NCBI GenBank assembly: GCA_902589825.1
Contig: CACIUL010000018.1
Span: forward strand, 1-53,070
Length of the DNA: 53,070 bases
Reading direction: 5' to 3'
From: an uncultured Verrucomicrobiota bacterium
GTDB lineage: Bacteria; Verrucomicrobiota; Verrucomicrobiia; Verrucomicrobiales; DEV007
The notes beneath the pieces are model-generated. The model worked only from the letters and a program-made list of their open reading frames with translations, did not search any database and had not been told where the DNA came from. The position numbers were made by a program, and so were the translations under genes. This document shows positions 8,782-19,093 of the stretch, piece by piece (position 1 is the first letter of the stretch; each line of letters opens with the position of its first letter).

Positions 8782-9682
8782 CCCTCCCGCCACCAAGATG
8801 AACCGGAAAAGCGGACGGACAGAAATACAAAAGACCTACAAGTTGTTCATTGGGGGAAAATTCCCCAGGACAGAAAGCGGGCGATATGTAAACCTCTGTC
8901 ACCCGAGATCCGGCAAGCACCTGGCAAGCTACTGCCAGGCATCCCGCAAGGATCTCCGGGATGCCGTTGTTGCCGCCCGCAAGGCTCAACCGGGCTGGGC
9001 AGCCATGTCCCCCTACCTGCGAGGGCAGATCCTTTACCGCATCGCTGAGATGCTTGAGGGAAGAGCTGCCTCAGTGGCAACGGAAATCTCCGAGTGCAGT
9101 GGAACCAGTGCCTTGAGCGCAAGGTCAGAAATCAGCGCCACCATTGACCGTATTCTCTATTATGCGGGCTGGGCAGATAAATACAGCCAGGTGTTTGGTT
9201 CCACCAATCCTGTTTCCAGTTCCCATTTCAATTTTTCAAATCATGAGCCAACCGGAGTTGTTGCCGCCATTTGTCCTGACAAACCCGCATTATTGGCACT
9301 CGCCACCATCATGGTGCCCATCATACTCAGTGGCAACTCCGTGATCGTGCTCGCCTCCGAGAAATTTCCCCTGCCTGCAATTACACTCTCCGAGGTGATT
9401 GCCACCAGTGACGTTCCGGGAGGAGTCGTTAACATCCTCTCCGGGAATCGTGACGAGTTGGCTGTGCATTTTGCAAAGCACATGGATATCAATGCCATTA
9501 TCGACGGTTCAGGGGACAATGAGATTGCCGCCACACTGAAAAAAGGCAGTTCTACAAACCTCAAAAGGATAGCAGTCAGAAAACTCCGGGATGGGGAATG
9601 GTCGGGAAAAAAAGGGCAAAATCCATACTTCATCCTCGATTCCGCAGAACTGAAGACTATCTGGCACCCTGTTGGGACCTAG
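8774..9682 (+). CDS. Short aldehyde dehydrogenase family protein (lacks catalytic half)
   Basis: About 302 residues against roughly 480 for a full ALDH. The N-terminal NAD-binding half is clear: [92 protein letters not shown] and [14 protein letters not shown]. The catalytic Cys/Glu domain is absent and the gene ends in [11 protein letters not shown]. The frame is clean and the neighbours are deoB and deoA. I recall short ALDH paralogues in deo (deoxyribose) clusters, so this is more likely a natural short form than decay. A full-length partner, if any, is outside the window. Start 8774 overlaps the previous stop; ATG 8798 is the alternative. Confidence 0.78.
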   Translation: MPSPPATKMNRKSGRTEIQKTYKLFIGGKFPRTESGRYVNLCHPRSGKHLASYCQASRKDLRDAVVAARKAQPGWAAMSPYLRGQILYRIAEMLEGRAASVATEISECSGTSALSARSEISATIDRILYYAGWADKYSQVFGSTNPVSSSHFNFSNHEPTGVVAAICPDKPALLALATIMVPIILSGNSVIVLASEKFPLPAITLSEVIATSDVPGGVVNILSGNRDELAVHFAKHMDINAIIDGSGDNEIAATLKKGSSTNLKRIAVRKLRDGEWSGKKGQNPYFILDSAELKTIWHPVGT

Positions 9683-9687
9683 GCGCG

Positions 9688-10803
9688 ATGCGCGCAGTCG
9701 TCATCGTTCTCGACAGCCTGGGCATCGGAAGCACTCCCGATGCCCACAATTACGATGATCATGGCGCCGATACACTAGGGCACATCTTAGGGCACGCGCC
9801 AGAACTCAGGATCAAGCACCTGAACTCATTAGGATTGAGCCTTGCCCACCAGCGGAAAATGGCGCCTGAAAACATCCTTCCCGGTTCCGGTTACGGCTGG
9901 ATGCGTCCTGCGTCGAAAGGCAAAGACACCTGCACCGGTCACTGGGAAATCGCGGGCGCAATCACTACCGATTCATTTGCAACATTTAAGGAATTTCCGG
10001 AGTCACTCCTTCGCCCGATCGAAAAAGAGGCAAACGTGAAGTTTATCGGCAATTATGCCCAAAGCGGAACAACCATCCTCAATGAACTTGCAGATGAACA
10101 CTGGAAAACCAGTAACCCCATCCTTTACACATCAGCTGATTCCGTCTTCCAGATTGCTGCCCACGAGGACATCATCCCGCTCAATGAGCTTCATTGCTTA
10201 TGTGAAATCGCACGGCGACACTGTGATACTTTCAATATAGCCAGGGTCATCGCACGCCCTTTCAGCGGCAGGACACCACCCTATCAAAGAACTTCAGGGC
10301 GCCGTGATTTCTCAATGCCCCCGCCGACAAACATCCTCGACGAATTGAAATCCGCGGGTATCGAAACCATATCCATTGGCAAAATACACGATATCTTTGC
10401 CGGCAGGGCGATCAGCCGCAGTATCCCAACATCCTCAAACTCGGACGGAATGAATGCCGTTGACAAGGAATGGGGCAAGATCCGCGACGGTCTACTCTTC
10501 GTTAACCTGGTGGACTTTGACATGATTTACGGTCATCGGCGGGATCCGGACGGATACGCCGCCTGCCTGACTGAGTTTGACAACTGGTTGGAACGGTTCC
10601 TTTCACAAATTCGGCCAGACGACCTGCTTATTGTCACCGCTGACCACGGAAATGATCCAACCTGGAAAGGAAGTGATCACACACGTGAGGAAGTCCCCGT
10701 GCTGGAGCGAAAAGGCAATGCCGCTCCCCGGTGTACAGGATTGCATGAGGACTTCACCTATGTCGCCCGGCTCCTTCGCGATCATTTTTCACTGAGCAAC
10801 TAA
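9688..10803 (+). CDS. deoB: Phosphopentomutase
   Basis: Interconverts ribose- or deoxyribose-1-phosphate and the 5-phosphates, linking nucleoside phosphorolysis to the pentose pathway; cytoplasmic, Mn-dependent, alkaline phosphatase superfamily. 371 residues, slightly shorter than typical (about 390-405). Metal and phospho-Thr blocks are visible: [15 protein letters not shown] at 5-19 (Asp9), [15 protein letters not shown] around 76-90, [15 protein letters not shown], and [23 protein letters not shown] near the C terminus. The ATG at 9688 begins the first strand [12 protein letters not shown]. It starts 5 nt after the short ALDH stop and is followed by deoA after 12 nt. Confidence 0.96.
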   Translation: MRAVVIVLDSLGIGSTPDAHNYDDHGADTLGHILGHAPELRIKHLNSLGLSLAHQRKMAPENILPGSGYGWMRPASKGKDTCTGHWEIAGAITTDSFATFKEFPESLLRPIEKEANVKFIGNYAQSGTTILNELADEHWKTSNPILYTSADSVFQIAAHEDIIPLNELHCLCEIARRHCDTFNIARVIARPFSGRTPPYQRTSGRRDFSMPPPTNILDELKSAGIETISIGKIHDIFAGRAISRSIPTSSNSDGMNAVDKEWGKIRDGLLFVNLVDFDMIYGHRRDPDGYAACLTEFDNWLERFLSQIRPDDLLIVTADHGNDPTWKGSDHTREEVPVLERKGNAAPRCTGLHEDFTYVARLLRDHFSLSN

Positions 10804-10815
10804 GCTGAACTCATC

Positions 10816-12054
10816 GTGCACATCCCTTCACTCATAGAAAAGAAACGTGACGGCAAGGACCTCACTGAATTGGAAATAAACAAACTGGTCAAAGGTTTCA
10901 CATCGGGAGAAATACCCCGCTACCAGATGAGCGCCTTTGCAATGGCCGTTTATTTCAAGGGAATGAGCAGTGATGAAACAACCGCGCTGACACGGGCAAT
11001 GCTGGAAAGCGGCAAGTCTCTTCATTTTTCGGGCAAGGGAAAACGCATCGCAGTGGACAAGCACTCCACCGGAGGCATCGGGGACAAGGTGTCACTCGTC
11101 CTTGCGCCCCTGTTGGCGTGCGACACAAACCTGATCGTTCCGATGATTTCAGGGCGCGGCCTTGGCATTACCGGAGGAACACTCGACAAACTGGAAAGCA
11201 TCCCCGGATTTAACGTCAATCTGAGCAAGGAGAATGCCCTCAGGCAAATAGAGGCAATAGGGGTCGTCATGATGGGACAAACCGTTGATATCGCTCCAGC
11301 AGACAAAAAACTCTACGAATTAAGGGACGTGACAGCCACCGTTGCTTCTGAACCATTGATTGTCGCCAGTATCATGAGTAAAAAACTCGCGGAATCCCTC
11401 GACAAGCTCGTCCTCGACGTCAAGTTCGGCTCCGGCGCCTTCATGAAAACTGAGACCCAGGCGCGATCCCTTGGCGAAGCAATGCAGTCAGTCGGCAAAT
11501 TGATGGGGGTTGAGACACACGTAAAATATAACCCGATGGACCAACCCCTCGGCCAAACTGTAGGCAATGCCCTGGAGGTCAACGAGGCAATTGCCGCACT
11601 AAAAGGCGAAGGCCATGCGGACCTAGTCGACATCACCCTTGACTTGGCAGCAACACTCAGCAGCACACCCCGACAAAAACTCCGCCAATGGCTTTGTGAA
11701 GGAAAAGCTTATGAAAAGTTCCTTGAAGTCGTTGATTATCAAGGAGGTAAATCAGATCAACTCGAAGATCTTTCTCAAGTTCATAAGGCAAGGGTTCAAA
11801 GAGACCTTCGGGCGGAGCATTCAGGAGTCGTCACGAATGTCGATGCCCAAGTAGCCGGCCAAGTCACACTGGAACTGGGTTGTGGTCGTCAGCAAGCCGA
11901 AGATCGTATCGATTTTTCAGCCGGTCTCTCAGGAATCAGTAAAATCGGGGATACCATACAGGCCGGAGACACCCTCCTTACCATACATGCTCCTGATGAC
12001 ACATCCGCTGACACTGCCTGCAGGCAAATGAGCACTGCCATCCGGGTAGAATGA
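10816..12054 (+). CDS. deoA: Pyrimidine-nucleoside/thymidine phosphorylase
   Basis: Splits thymidine, deoxyuridine or uridine with phosphate to base and (deoxy)ribose-1-phosphate, the substrate of the adjacent deoB. 412 residues, a little short for the family (about 433). Visible are the phosphate site VDKHSTGGIGDKVSL (80-94), the family signature MISGRGLGITGGTLDKLESIPG, and the SKKLAESLDKLVLDVKFGSGAFMK block. The C-terminal domain ends in a GDTIQAGDTLLTIHAPDD motif. The start is GTG at 10816 with no strong ribosome-binding site, so translation is probably coupled to deoB. Thymidine versus broad pyrimidine specificity cannot be decided from motifs. Confidence 0.94.
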   Translation: MHIPSLIEKKRDGKDLTELEINKLVKGFTSGEIPRYQMSAFAMAVYFKGMSSDETTALTRAMLESGKSLHFSGKGKRIAVDKHSTGGIGDKVSLVLAPLLACDTNLIVPMISGRGLGITGGTLDKLESIPGFNVNLSKENALRQIEAIGVVMMGQTVDIAPADKKLYELRDVTATVASEPLIVASIMSKKLAESLDKLVLDVKFGSGAFMKTETQARSLGEAMQSVGKLMGVETHVKYNPMDQPLGQTVGNALEVNEAIAALKGEGHADLVDITLDLAATLSSTPRQKLRQWLCEGKAYEKFLEVVDYQGGKSDQLEDLSQVHKARVQRDLRAEHSGVVTNVDAQVAGQVTLELGCGRQQAEDRIDFSAGLSGISKIGDTIQAGDTLLTIHAPDDTSADTACRQMSTAIRVE

Positions 12055-12062
12055 CGTGCTGC

Positions 12063-12087
12063 ATTGGCATAGGCCTCCTTAGCCAAT
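12063..12087. terminator. Hairpin between convergent deoA and the CotH-type gene
   Basis: ATTGGC (12063-12068) pairs with GCCAAT (12082-12087), and AGG with CCT inside, in the 38-nt gap between two converging genes. It has no T tract on either strand, so termination is inferred from position. Confidence 0.3.
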
Positions 12088-12092
12088 CCAGT

Positions 12093-15000
12093 TCAGGGAA
12101 GATCAACCCGAATCCTGAAAAAACGGGTAATTCCCGGCAGGCGCTTTAAAGGCTGAACCGTCCTGTATGACACCGTGGAAGTGCCATCCCCGTTGTCCTG
12201 CTCACCAATCATGACCAATTCACTTTCCGTGTCCCCCCACTGCTCCAAGCCGGGCGAGAGCTCAGGAATCATGACGACACCCGAGGTATCAAGGCTCCTG
12301 GTGAACTCAATAACAAGGTAATCCTCTCTGTCACCATCAACCTCAATCGACCTGCGTTTCCCGGACATCAGTTCAACGGAGGATTCCGCGGAATTAGGAT
12401 CTGTTCCCATGGCATATTCCAGCAGGGCGCTGCGACCGTCCCGATCAGAATCCGAACCGGGCGCCACTCCCCCGTTACTTTCCGCCCACTCGGAAAATGA
12501 TTGACCGCCAGGCTCCTGCTCACCGGGAGAGCCTCCCTGAAAGCGACTGGCACCCCAGTTTTCGGCAATATTATGATCTGGATTACTTTCCGGAGACAAC
12601 AACACGAGGCTGAAGCCATCGCCATCTGCCGCTTCCGGCCATGGCAACTTGTCGTTATAGGTAAACTCCCGGATCAACCCGATCACTCCCTCAATAGCAA
12701 TGCTCTCCCCATCATTACTTAAGCCGGTGCCCTCAGCAAATTCACCAGCCACCCGTAACGCCGCCTGCTCACCATAACGGTAGGCAAATGCATCGCGGTC
12801 ACGGACAATCAATATGCGCTGACCTGCTCCAAGCAGGCCGGGCGAACCGGAATCAAACCCATAGTCAACCCCATCAGTAAAACGGCATCCCAACAGGGCA
12901 ATTTCATCGGCTGAAATATTCAGCAACTCAATATACTCAAACAAGTCGCGGTCATCATGGCCTGCTGCGCGCTCTTCGGGCGTCGGCGGCGTGGGCCTGT
13001 ACATAATCTCAGAAACAACGAGGTTTTCAGCTGATGCCGCTGGGACCCCTGCAACAAATTCCACTTGGGTGGCAGCACTCCACTTAGCCCCCTGCCTGAC
13101 CCTTGCAGTCACGGTAACCGCACCATCAAGACGCAACGCCTGTGAGGAAACCGTGTGGTTAATGGTAAGCTCGGGAAGCACCAGAAGATCCGAACCTCCT
13201 AGGCTGGTGTTCATTGCATGGATTGCTAGGACATTCCTTCCATTGACCATCGCATCCAATCCTTCTGCACTGATATTACGGGTCAACCCCTGGACAACCT
13301 GTGAATCAGCCCGTCCTCCTGTGGCACGGGAATTATAACTGACAGGGTTCGGGGCATTAAATGACGCCACCTCAACCCCGTTTAAGTAAGCCACAAAACC
13401 GTCATCAATTAACAGGTTCAAGGTCATTGCATTGATGTTCTGGGCATTCTCAAAATCAAATTCATAGCGAAAGTATGCACCTGTATTAATGCCCCTGACC
13501 TCGGCAGAAATATTTGTATCAACGAAGGGATCGAGGGTGCCTCCTGCTGACTCCCAACCGACGCCACCGCTTCCTGTGCCCCATCCGTTTGCAGGGGAAT
13601 CATCAAAGTCCAGGGCTGTCCACTGGGTTCCCAAACCCGCATCAGCCGGCACATGGTAACTGAAGGGAACATCGCCACCAAGCAGGGTCGTATTGATGGC
13701 ACCTCCCTCAAAAGGTATGGCAGAATCGGAAATGCCACCGCCCACTGCCCGGGGATCACTGCCATCAAGGGTAAAATAGACCGGTCCGTCTCCGGTCATT
13801 AGCAACGCAAACCCTTCCTCAACCACGCCGCCCGGGTGATTAAATTCAGGTGGGGCAAGGTATTGGGTGTCAATCCATTCCGCCCGCGCCTTAAGCCAGC
13901 CTTTCAAGTGAGAGACCTCCGCTTCCCATCCTCCGGTCCCAGCCTGTTGAAAATTGCCACCATTTGGAGATCTCTCAGCCCATCTGACGAAGTTTCGCTG
14001 CTGGGCTTCGCGCAACTCATCTGCCATCCCGTCAATAGTACGGTTGATGTTCTCCGTTGAGAGTACACCCCTGCGAAGCTCAAACCACCGGTCGGTATGA
14101 CGTTGCCTTACCTCGGGGTAATAAGCTGTCGCGGGATCGGATGTGGGACCGATAAGGTTACCAAACCAGGGATAACGTGAGTCCATCCATGTCCTGCTGG
14201 AATCCCCGCTCCCATCCCACTGCCGCGGGTTATCATCCCTTGAGTCCTCAGATCCCATGGTCCGGTCAAAGTCCCATATCGGGCCTGCATGAACCAGACC
14301 AACCCGGTGCTTATGATAATAGGCACTCAGGCGCCCCCAGTCGACATTCATTGCCAGCACGTTAAGCCAGTGATGGTCAATGAATGAGCCCACATCCAGG
14401 TAATCGGAAAAATGCAAGCCTGTCTGCGGATTGACCCCTCCACCTGAGCGGTTGACAATAGCGGTGTTCATCTCATTGAGATACCCCTGTATAAACGCCT
14501 TCTGCTGGGCGGTCACTTCCTCTCCACCGGGATCATGGGGTATCAGCGAGCCCCCTGAACCATTCACGCTGTAGGTCGGGGGGCTTCCTGCATCATTACG
14601 GTCACGCTTGAAAATATATCCGCCGGTCACCTCCGGAGCTGCATTTTCCCAGGGCATCAAGCGCTCAACCTCAACCCGGTTCTCATCAGCCTCCACTTTT
14701 TCCATGAAGGTATACACTCCAAAGTAGTCATTAGTATTATTGAGTTCCCCGCCGGTGACATCATTGAACACCTCCACAAACTTTGTCCTGACGGCATACC
14801 GCCCGGCCTGCCTGCTCAGGTCATAAATGAGAGGATTGCGCATCAGGGCACGATCAAACTGGTAACGTGCGCTGAGGATCCAGTCTGCCTCCCTGGAAAA
14901 ACCAAGAGGCTTGATATTACGATCCTCATCATCACCATCATTCCAAGTCTCAACAGACATTGCGTACTTTGGCCATCCTGACGAGCTCGAGCCACGCTTT

Positions 15001-16539
15001 CGGATCCCGGCTCGGGAACCCAATGCCGCTACCTCCCTCAAGCTCGTTCTCCCGGTCTCGGGATCAGGCTCGTAAAAAAACATATATGCCGTCTTGCGCG
15101 TCGTGGCGCTTGATGCGGGAGGCGATCCCGTGCCAAGGGTTGTCATGACAACGACTGGCAGGTTGGAGGAAAAGTTAAGCACTTGAGCCGATGCCTCTAT
15201 GTAGGTACTGGTGCCTGTCGGTCCGTCCAACGCCCCCGGGTAATATGCTGCAGCTCGTATCTGGGTTGAGCCATTGATCCTGATAGGTCCTGTATATTCA
15301 GTGGATTCCCGCCCCAACTCATTGGAAGGCAATGACAAATCCGTCGTATAGCGAATAGTTGCCCCGGGTGTCGCACAGCTCAATTCAAGATCAAAATCCT
15401 CTTCAAAGAGCCCGCCTGGTCTACTAAAAAGCACCTCCTCAGGAGGTGCCCCGAAAACAATGGCATTGGGAGTTGCGGGAGTAGGGTCACGAAAAAAACC
15501 ATACTGCGCACCAGCACTCGTGTCCTGAACGTCAGCAAGCAGTTCCACGCCGATCAAAAAGTCAGAACTTCCAGGTGAAGTATTCATGGCGTGGACTGAC
15601 AACACATTAGTCCCGTCAACAATGGCGCCGGTAAAAGCCGACAGATCAGTGGATAGCTGCTCGGAAATGACAATGCCATCCTGGCGCCCCCCGATAGCCC
15701 TTGAATTCCAAACCGCTGGTTGCGGTGCATACGCACGCGCCACCTCCAGCCCATTAAGGTAGGCAACATAGCCGTCATCCACCGTCACATTTAGCCGGGC
15801 GGACACAACGTTGCGATCATTGCCGTCAAACTGGAAGGGGAATCTGAAATAACCGCCTGCGTTCACGCCTTTCATGTCAGAGGAGATATCCGTCACCAGA
15901 ACCTGTTGAAGGGCCCCGGTAGCCGATTCAAACCCGACAGGATGCGGGGCACTCTTCCAATTTGAATCATCAAAGCCATTCTCCTGCCAGGAAGACCCAA
16001 GCGAGCCGTCAACAGGAACCAGGTAATTCACCTCCGCATCAGGAGGGATAACAACCTCACGAGCCACAAGTCCGGATGCCCCTATCCCGTAGGAAACCCC
16101 CTCAAATTGCTCAGGATATCCGGGAGCTATTTCTGAAACGACGCTCACCCCGTCCGGAGCAATAAGGCCAAGGTAGTCACCTCCACGATCAAGGGTGAAA
16201 CTGGCATGAAGAGCCACAGCAGGGTTCCGGCGATCCTTGCCTGATGCATAAATCAGAATGGATGAATTGCCAGCTAACGTAACTGCCGGCAATTCCCAGC
16301 GCGTCAAGTCCCCGGAATTATTCGTGAGGTAGTGCCCGGCCAGTGAAATGGCACCCCCCCCCCTTGTTGGTCAACTCAATCCAATCCGAAGGCTCCCCAT
16401 CGTCATCAGGATAATTCAGGTCAGCCACCGCCATGATCTCACTGATCACGACGTTTGAATCAGCCCGCTGCTCGGAGAAGAAAAGGGCAACAATTAGTAG
16501 TATCGGCAAGTTGAGGAATTGCCAGCTATGGGGTTTCAT
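12093..16539 (-). CDS. Giant secreted lamin-tail/CotH-kinase protein, frameshifted in a poly-G tract
   Basis: About 1480 residues once the frame is repaired. Order: signal peptide (MKPHSWQFLNLPILLIVALFFSEQRA); lamin-tail domain (VVISEIMAVADLNYPDDDGEPSDWIELTN); a jelly-roll module (YLVPVDGSLGSSWQ to about NTSPGSSDFLIGVEL); a chitobiase-like C-terminal module (ATIRYTTDLSLPS); and a CotH domain (about 455-800) with IWDFDRTMGSEDS carrying the expected catalytic Asp. Then come a second jelly-roll copy, a second lamin-tail (ENLVVSEIMYRPTPPTPEE), and a terminal module with DSDRDGRSALLEYAMGTDPNS. A run of ten G (16354-16363) shifts the frame. The 5' part ends at 16318 and the 3' frame has no proper start; nine G would join them through GAISLAGHYLTNNSGDLTRWEL. 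CotH homologues phosphorylate proteins, but the substrate here is unknown. Confidence 0.85.
16354..16363 (-). repeat. Poly-G(10) tract with +1 frameshift
   Basis: Ten G on the coding strand inside the first lamin-tail domain. Nine restore an uninterrupted frame from 16539 to 12093. Confidence 0.92.
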
Positions 16540-16645
16540 GAGGGTATAGTTCAATATAGGGAAAATTCCGTCGGATAAAAGAGGAATCTTCTGCCTCATC
16601 ATTGAGCAAACTCCTGACAATGGTGCTATTGTAAGTCACAAAATA

Positions 16646-17851
16646 ATGGAATCCGACATACTTATTTCCCCAATCGAGGATCTCATATCCGATATCCAGG
16701 CCGGCAAGATGGTGATCATGGCCGACGACGAGGATCGTGAAAATGAGGGGGACCTTATTGCCGCCGCAGAAACCGTTACCCCTGAAATGGTCAATTTCAT
16801 GGCCAAACACGGGCGCGGTCTCATCTGTGTTCCCCTTACCGAAGAAGCAGCTAAGAGGTTTGGGCTGCCGATGATGGTGCCCAAAAACCGTGAATCATTC
16901 AAAACCAACTTTACAGCCTCCGTTGATGCAGCCCGGGGAATAACAACCGGGATTAGTGCCGCGGATCGGGCAGCCACCATTCAAATCCTTTCCTCACCCT
17001 CAGGCAATGACAATGACCTCGTGCAACCCGGCCACGTCTTCCCGTTGCAGGCAATGCCAGGAGGGGTCCTACGCCGAGCCGGGCATACCGAGGCGGCTGT
17101 CGACCTTGCTAGACTTGCCGGACTTTCAGAGGTGGGAGTCATCTGCGAAATACTCAACGATGACGGAAGCATGGCTAGGCTGCCTGAACTCGGAGAAATG
17201 GCTGCCGCACACAACCTTAAAATCGGCACCATCGAGAGCCTGATTCAATATCGCCGGCAGCGAGAAAAACTCGTAGAGGAAATCGAGATAATAAAGCTTC
17301 CCACGGATTGGGGCGAATTTGACCTGCATATGTATCGCGCCTCGTTTGATGATGCCGCCCACCTCGCACTCGTCAAGGGGGACATCAATGCAGCAAACCC
17401 GGTATTGGTACGCGTGCACAGTGAATGCCTCACGGGAGATGTGTTCAGCTCCAAGAGATGTGATTGCGGCGGACAACTTCATGCTGCCATGGAGAAAATC
17501 TCCGAGGAAGGCGCAGGCGTCTTGCTATATATGAGGCAGGAAGGACGCGGGATAGGGCTACAGGCAAAAATCCATGCCTACAAGCTTCAGGAGCAGGGAT
17601 ACGACACGGTTGAGGCAAACAACAAGCTGGGTTACCCGGGAGACTTGCGCGACTACGGCATTGGTGCGCAGATCCTCCACAGCCTAGGAGTCCGTAAAAT
17701 TCGGCTGATGACCAATAACCCCAAGAAAATCGTCGGCCTTAACGCTCATAAGCTGAGTATTGTTGAACAGGTACCCCTGAAGCAGGCTCCAAACCCTCAT
17801 AATAGGCAATATCTGGACACCAAACGTGAAAAGATGGGGCACCAGTTATAA
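16646..17851 (+). CDS. ribBA: Bifunctional DHBP synthase / GTP cyclohydrolase II
   Basis: Makes both riboflavin precursors: 3,4-dihydroxy-2-butanone 4-phosphate from ribulose-5-phosphate, and the pyrimidine from GTP. 401 residues, the usual fusion length. The RibB half carries [10 protein letters not shown] at 27-36, HGRGLICVP at 55-63 and [16 protein letters not shown]. The RibA half has the zinc site with Cys261, Cys272 and Cys274 ([18 protein letters not shown]) and [10 protein letters not shown] at 296-305. Both active sites look intact, unlike fusions with a dead RibA half. The ATG at 16646 is 106 bp from the divergent CotH-type gene. No FMN riboswitch was found upstream. ribH follows after 47 nt. 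Confidence 0.97.
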   Translation: MESDILISPIEDLISDIQAGKMVIMADDEDRENEGDLIAAAETVTPEMVNFMAKHGRGLICVPLTEEAAKRFGLPMMVPKNRESFKTNFTASVDAARGITTGISAADRAATIQILSSPSGNDNDLVQPGHVFPLQAMPGGVLRRAGHTEAAVDLARLAGLSEVGVICEILNDDGSMARLPELGEMAAAHNLKIGTIESLIQYRRQREKLVEEIEIIKLPTDWGEFDLHMYRASFDDAAHLALVKGDINAANPVLVRVHSECLTGDVFSSKRCDCGGQLHAAMEKISEEGAGVLLYMRQEGRGIGLQAKIHAYKLQEQGYDTVEANNKLGYPGDLRDYGIGAQILHSLGVRKIRLMTNNPKKIVGLNAHKLSIVEQVPLKQAPNPHNRQYLDTKREKMGHQL

Positions 17852-17898
17852 CCCGGGGTTGATTCAACTCCTCCTAGGATCGACTATGCACCCTCCTC

Positions 17899-18417
17899 AT
17901 GGCCGATAATTTCCTTCCACGCATCCCGCGATCCATCGGATCCCGCAGAAGCATTACAATCATTGCCAGCCTGTATAACGAGGAATTGGTAAATTCACTC
18001 ATTGATTCCACCAACAATGAGCTGACAAGGATCATGCCCAACATTGCAGTATCAATTTACCGGGTCCCCGGTGCATTTGAAATCCCTGTCTGTGCAAAGT
18101 TCTTGCTCGAGCGCAGCAAACCTGATGCAATGATTGCCCTTGGCGTGATCATAAAAGGAGCAACCGCCCATGCCAACCTGATCGCTTCATCGACCACCAG
18201 ATCCCTCCAGGATCTGGCCCTCACCTACGAGACTCCGCTTATCCACGAGGTTCTCCTGACAGACAATGCAGAGCAGGCCAAGCAGCGCTGCCTTGGTGAT
18301 AAAAACCGGGGTGTTGAGGCGGCACGGGCCGCAATCACAATGGCTGAACTTTTCGCGCAACTCAAGGACTCCGGCTCAAGCGCAATTTCCAGGAACCACC
18401 CGAAGGCAAATGGGTAA
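17899..18417 (+). CDS. ribH: 6,7-dimethyl-8-ribityllumazine synthase
   Basis: Condenses the two RibBA-derived intermediates to lumazine, the penultimate riboflavin step. 172 residues, with an N-terminal tail. Family blocks: IIASLYNEELV, YRVPGAFEIPVCAKFL (54-69), PDAMIALGVIIKGATAHANLI with the catalytic His91, PLIHEVLLTDNAEQAKQR, and a terminal NRGVEAARAAITMAEL. The usual RGxTxH(F/Y)(D/E) loop reads KGATAHANL, so the phosphate- and ring-contacting neighbours differ while His is kept. Directly downstream of ribBA. The start of nusB overlaps its stop (ATGGGTAA). Confidence 0.94.
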   Translation: MADNFLPRIPRSIGSRRSITIIASLYNEELVNSLIDSTNNELTRIMPNIAVSIYRVPGAFEIPVCAKFLLERSKPDAMIALGVIIKGATAHANLIASSTTRSLQDLALTYETPLIHEVLLTDNAEQAKQRCLGDKNRGVEAARAAITMAELFAQLKDSGSSAISRNHPKANG

Positions 18418-19060
18418 CCGGAGAATCGGCCGTGAAACGGCACTTCAATATCTATTCTGCCATGACCTTAACGGGAATCATGATGGTCCCGAGACTCTGT
18501 TCGCTTTGCGCTTAGCAAAACAGCACCCCTCTCCCGATGCAAGTCCGGGAAATGGATCCGGTGACGAGGAGAACACAGGCCATGAACCCGAACCGGAGAA
18601 ATTGCATTCTGGCATCGGTTCCGATTCAGCGCATTGCACTATATCGAGGGCGGGTCTCCCGGCACTGGTCAGCGAGCTGGAAAATGCCCTGGCGCAAACG
18701 GATTCAAAGCCTGTTAAAAGAAAAATCTCCAAGCAACTCAAGCTCGCCAGAGACCATTCGCGCAACAACGACTTTGTGGAAACACTCGTGCGGGGCGTTC
18801 TTGACAATCAGGCAAAGATCGACCGGCAGATTGAGGACAACCTAGAGAACTTCACGTTTACCCGCCTGGCAACAATCGATCGCAACGTGCTCCGAATCGC
18901 CGTTTTTGAAATGTTCCACTCTGTGGAAACTCCGCCAATTGTGGCCATTAATGAAGCCATAGAGCTTGCGAAACGTTTCGGCACCGAGCAATCCGGAAGC
19001 TTCGTCAATGGCATACTCGATCGCCTCAAGGATGAGCTTACCCGGCCGTTACGCAACTAA
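18410..19060 (+). CDS. nusB: Transcription antitermination factor NusB with inserted linker
   Basis: RNA-binding antitermination factor acting with NusE/S10 on rRNA operons. 216 residues against about 140 typical. The N-terminal helix (NRRIGRETALQYLFCHDL) and the C-terminal core (DFVETLVRGVLDNQAKIDRQIED, LATIDRNVLRIAVFEM, VAINEAIELAKRFG, FVNGILDRL) are canonical. Between them, roughly residues 40-80, lies a Pro/Gly/Asp/Glu-rich low-complexity insert, followed by extra helices up to residue 120. The ATG at 18410 overlaps the ribH stop, so translation is probably coupled. Same-strand ftsY follows after 33 nt. Confidence 0.94.
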   Translation: MGNRRIGRETALQYLFCHDLNGNHDGPETLFALRLAKQHPSPDASPGNGSGDEENTGHEPEPEKLHSGIGSDSAHCTISRAGLPALVSELENALAQTDSKPVKRKISKQLKLARDHSRNNDFVETLVRGVLDNQAKIDRQIEDNLENFTFTRLATIDRNVLRIAVFEMFHSVETPPIVAINEAIELAKRFGTEQSGSFVNGILDRLKDELTRPLRN

Positions 19061-19093
19061 CCCCGTAACCATTCACATTCTTTACCAAGGTTC

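Noticed and set aside
16318-16538. Independent small secreted protein
   Set aside because: It has the signal peptide and half a lamin-tail domain, and the missing half continues in another frame after the G(10) tract.
16540-16645. FMN riboswitch upstream of ribBA
   Set aside because: The gap is only 106 bp and the conserved RFN sequence blocks are absent.
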